From: an uncultured Thermoanaerobacterales bacterium
Lineage (GTDB): Bacteria; Bacillota; Clostridia; Christensenellales; UBA1242
DNA: 9,406 nucleotides
Reading direction: 5' to 3'
NCBI GenBank assembly: GCA_900557695.1
Contig: USTP01000034.1
Coordinates: 1 to 9,406 of the forward strand
Below, piece after piece: positions 8,135-9,406 of this stretch. The translations under genes and the position numbers were made by a program. Under the pieces are notes generated by a model. It saw only the letters and a program-made list of their open reading frames with translations, was not told the DNA's origin and did not search any database. Position 1 is the first letter of the stretch. Each line of letters starts with the position of its first letter.

Positions 8135-9322
8135 TTAAAATTTCATTTCTGCTCCTGTTATAGCGCAATAGAAATTCACATATTTTAAGCCCGAAACAGA
8201 ATTTTTATTTTTAAATCTATAAACCTTGCCGTCCTTTAAACTTAGCTGAATTCCGTTAACTCCCTCAATGGCATAACCTTGAATCATTTTAAATGGTATG
8301 TTTATAGTTTGCTTTTTGTTAACAAGCTCAAAACCGTCAACATATAAATCTAACCTAAACTTGCCAAGACTTTTGTTCTTATAATTATCAATTTTAAGTT
8401 TTATATCAAAGCCCTCGTCTGAGGTGATAACAGTGTTTTTATCAAACTTACTGTAGTCCATATTTTTTAATTCTTGTTTTTGCCAATTATCCATATAATC
8501 CAGCCTATTTAGCGTGTGCCCCTCGATATAGCCATATTCATTGTAGGTTGCTGTGAAGCTACAGTTTTTGCAATAGATTTTATTGCCCTCACCATGTAGG
8601 GTAGAAATACCTTTACATTTAGGGCAAATGTATAAAAGAGTTTCGATATTTTCAGCCAAATTATTTCCCTTATAAGCTATCTTTTGCCTTTCTTGAACCT
8701 CGTAGGCATTTATTCTTAGGTTTGTTTTAACTATTTCAAACAATTCTTCAGGTGAAAGCTTGTCTATCTCTTCAACCGACACAATCTTTTTAACATAGCC
8801 ATGAACCTTGCCTTTGCGTTTATTTTTAGTCCATCTAGGGGAAGAAAAATATCCACCTTCAATATTATAAATAACAACAGGCACCCTCAATTTTTTAAGA
8901 AGCTTACCAATAGTTGGCTTCATTAAACTCATATCACCTGCAAACGACTTGTTTCCCTCGGGAAATAAGGCAACCGAAGCTCCCTGCCTAATAACAGAAA
9001 AAATACCTCTAACTGTAGAAGCATCACTTGTTGATTTTGTTATAGGGATAGGGCAAACAAGATGCTCGATAAGCTTGCCAACAGCAAGAGATGAAATATG
9101 GTCGCTCATAACAAAATACAAAGGGTTATTAAAACTTTTTGCTATGAAAAACGCATCGTAATCTGTTGTATGGTTACCAAGCACAATGTATGGCGGTTTT
9201 ATATCGCACTTTTCGCACGTATAGTTAAATTTTTTCTTTAAAATAAAGTGAGTAATAAAAGGGGATACAATTTTATTCCAAACACCATGCCTTTTTTTCA
9301 CTTCAACAGTATTTCCAGTCAT
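8135..9322 (-). CDS. PlsC-like lysophospholipid acyltransferase with zinc-ribbon and beta-rich C-terminal extension
   Basis: Probably transfers an acyl chain to a lysophospholipid such as lysophosphatidate at the inner face of the membrane. The PlsC domain (about residues 40-180) has the catalytic HX4D motif NHTTDYD (H51, D56) and FPEGNKS (120-126), a variant of the usual FPEGTRS. VPVVIYNIEGG (147-157) fits the fourth motif. The usual second motif (IFIDR-like) is replaced by PITKSTSD (93-100). A zinc ribbon follows, C233-X2-C236 and C251-X2-C254 with 14 residues between the pairs. Residues about 280-395 are predicted beta-rich by eye and may be a PH- or GRAM-like fold. An extra CxxC (C36, C39) precedes the catalytic domain. 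There is no clear transmembrane helix, only a short hydrophobic stretch near 19-28. It is convergent with the operon and has its own promoter. Acyl donor and acceptor cannot be read from the sequence; general acyltransferase activity is likely, and PlsC itself is uncertain. Confidence 0.88.
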   Translation of the reverse strand: MTGNTVEVKKRHGVWNKIVSPFITHFILKKKFNYTCEKCDIKPPYIVLGNHTTDYDAFFIAKSFNNPLYFVMSDHISSLAVGKLIEHLVCPIPITKSTSDASTVRGIFSVIRQGASVALFPEGNKSFAGDMSLMKPTIGKLLKKLRVPVVIYNIEGGYFSSPRWTKNKRKGKVHGYVKKIVSVEEIDKLSPEELFEIVKTNLRINAYEVQERQKIAYKGNNLAENIETLLYICPKCKGISTLHGEGNKIYCKNCSFTATYNEYGYIEGHTLNRLDYMDNWQKQELKNMDYSKFDKNTVITSDEGFDIKLKIDNYKNKSLGKFRLDLYVDGFELVNKKQTINIPFKMIQGYAIEGVNGIQLSLKDGKVYRFKNKNSVSGLKYVNFYCAITGAEMKF

Positions 9323-9328
9323 AAAAAA

Positions 9329-9333
9329 CCTCT
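9329..9333 (-). promoter_or_regulatory. Ribosome binding site of the acyltransferase gene
   Basis: On the minus strand AGAGG precedes the ATG at 9322 with a 6-nt run of T between them. It supports this ATG as the start. Confidence 0.8.
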
Positions 9334-9354
9334 AAAATAATAATGATTTTTATA

Positions 9355-9383
9355 ATTATATCATAAGTTTTCCCCTTATTCAA
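9355..9383 (-). promoter_or_regulatory. SigA-type promoter of the acyltransferase gene
   Basis: Reading the minus strand, a -35 box TTGAAT (9378-9383) and a perfect -10 box TATAAT (9355-9360) are separated by exactly 17 bases. Transcription would start near 9348, giving a leader of about 25 nt that contains the ribosome binding site. No riboswitch or leader hairpin fits in so short a leader. Confidence 0.85.
9363..9379. repeat. Short inverted repeat within the promoter spacer
   Basis: ATAAG (9363-9367) and CTTAT (9375-9379) form 5-bp arms around 7 bases between the -10 and -35 boxes. The position would suit a repressor site, but arms this short are common by chance in AT-rich DNA. Confidence 0.25.
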
Positions 9384-9386
9384 ACT

Positions 9387-9397
9387 TTTACAGTAAA
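9387..9397. repeat. Small dyad TTTAC-A-GTAAA just upstream of the -35 box
   Basis: A symmetric 11-mer lies 3 bases upstream of the -35 element of the acyltransferase promoter. It could be an operator or activator site. No known regulator motif is recognised, and chance in AT-rich sequence is a real alternative. The remaining bases to 9406 show nothing else. Confidence 0.25.
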
Positions 9398-9406
9398 TTT
9401 ATAAAC

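Noticed and set aside
8949..9161. 70-codon plus-strand frame inside the acyltransferase gene
   Set aside because: It is antisense to the catalytic domain, with no ribosome binding site or known motif.
47..9406. A novel defence, CRISPR, phage or mobile system
   Set aside because: Nearly all sequence is taken up by intact housekeeping genes. The only intergenic spaces are a terminator and a promoter, and no repeat arrays, integrase, transposase, toxin or antitoxin features are visible.

Overview
This window looks like the end of a short-read contig from a low-GC Gram-positive bacterium, most likely an uncultured clostridial Firmicute. The reasons are strong AT bias at silent positions, GGAGG-type ribosome binding sites, a SigA-type promoter with TTGAAT/TATAAT boxes, a MutL with the metal-dependent endonuclease motif, and the gene order miaB-mutS-mutL-miaA followed by a YnbB-family PLP protein. 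No species can be named from the sequence alone.

Positions 1-46 are not genomic. They match a Nextera/Illumina i5 library adapter: the tail of the P5 arm, an 8-base index, the read-1 primer segment and the 19-bp Tn5 mosaic end. Genomic sequence therefore starts at about 47, only 26 bases before miaB, so the promoter of the operon is not visible.

Positions 73-8095 (+) hold five tightly packed genes: miaB (tRNA A37 methylthiotransferase), mutS and mutL (DNA mismatch repair), miaA (tRNA A37 dimethylallyltransferase) and a PLP-dependent 'methionine gamma-lyase / aluminium resistance' family protein. Gaps are 2 and 11 nt, then come overlaps of 1 and 11 nt, so a single translationally coupled operon is likely. 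MiaA and MiaB catalyse consecutive steps in making ms2i6A37 in tRNAs that read UNN codons. MutS finds mismatches and MutL nicks the DNA. The hfq gene that often sits between miaA and the ynbB homologue in related bacteria is absent here. The operon ends at a strong bidirectional hairpin terminator (8105-8132).

Positions 8135-9322 (-) encode a convergent, separately transcribed lysophospholipid acyltransferase (PlsC-like) with an unusual C-terminal extension: a four-cysteine zinc ribbon followed by a beta-rich domain that may be PH-like. It has its own clear promoter and ribosome binding site at 9329-9383.

Most of the window is ordinary housekeeping DNA. I see no CRISPR array, tRNA, rRNA, insertion sequence, phage gene or defence system. 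The points most worth a second look are the retained adapter, the composite acyltransferase, the missing hfq and the apparent lack of a canonical clamp-binding motif in MutS.
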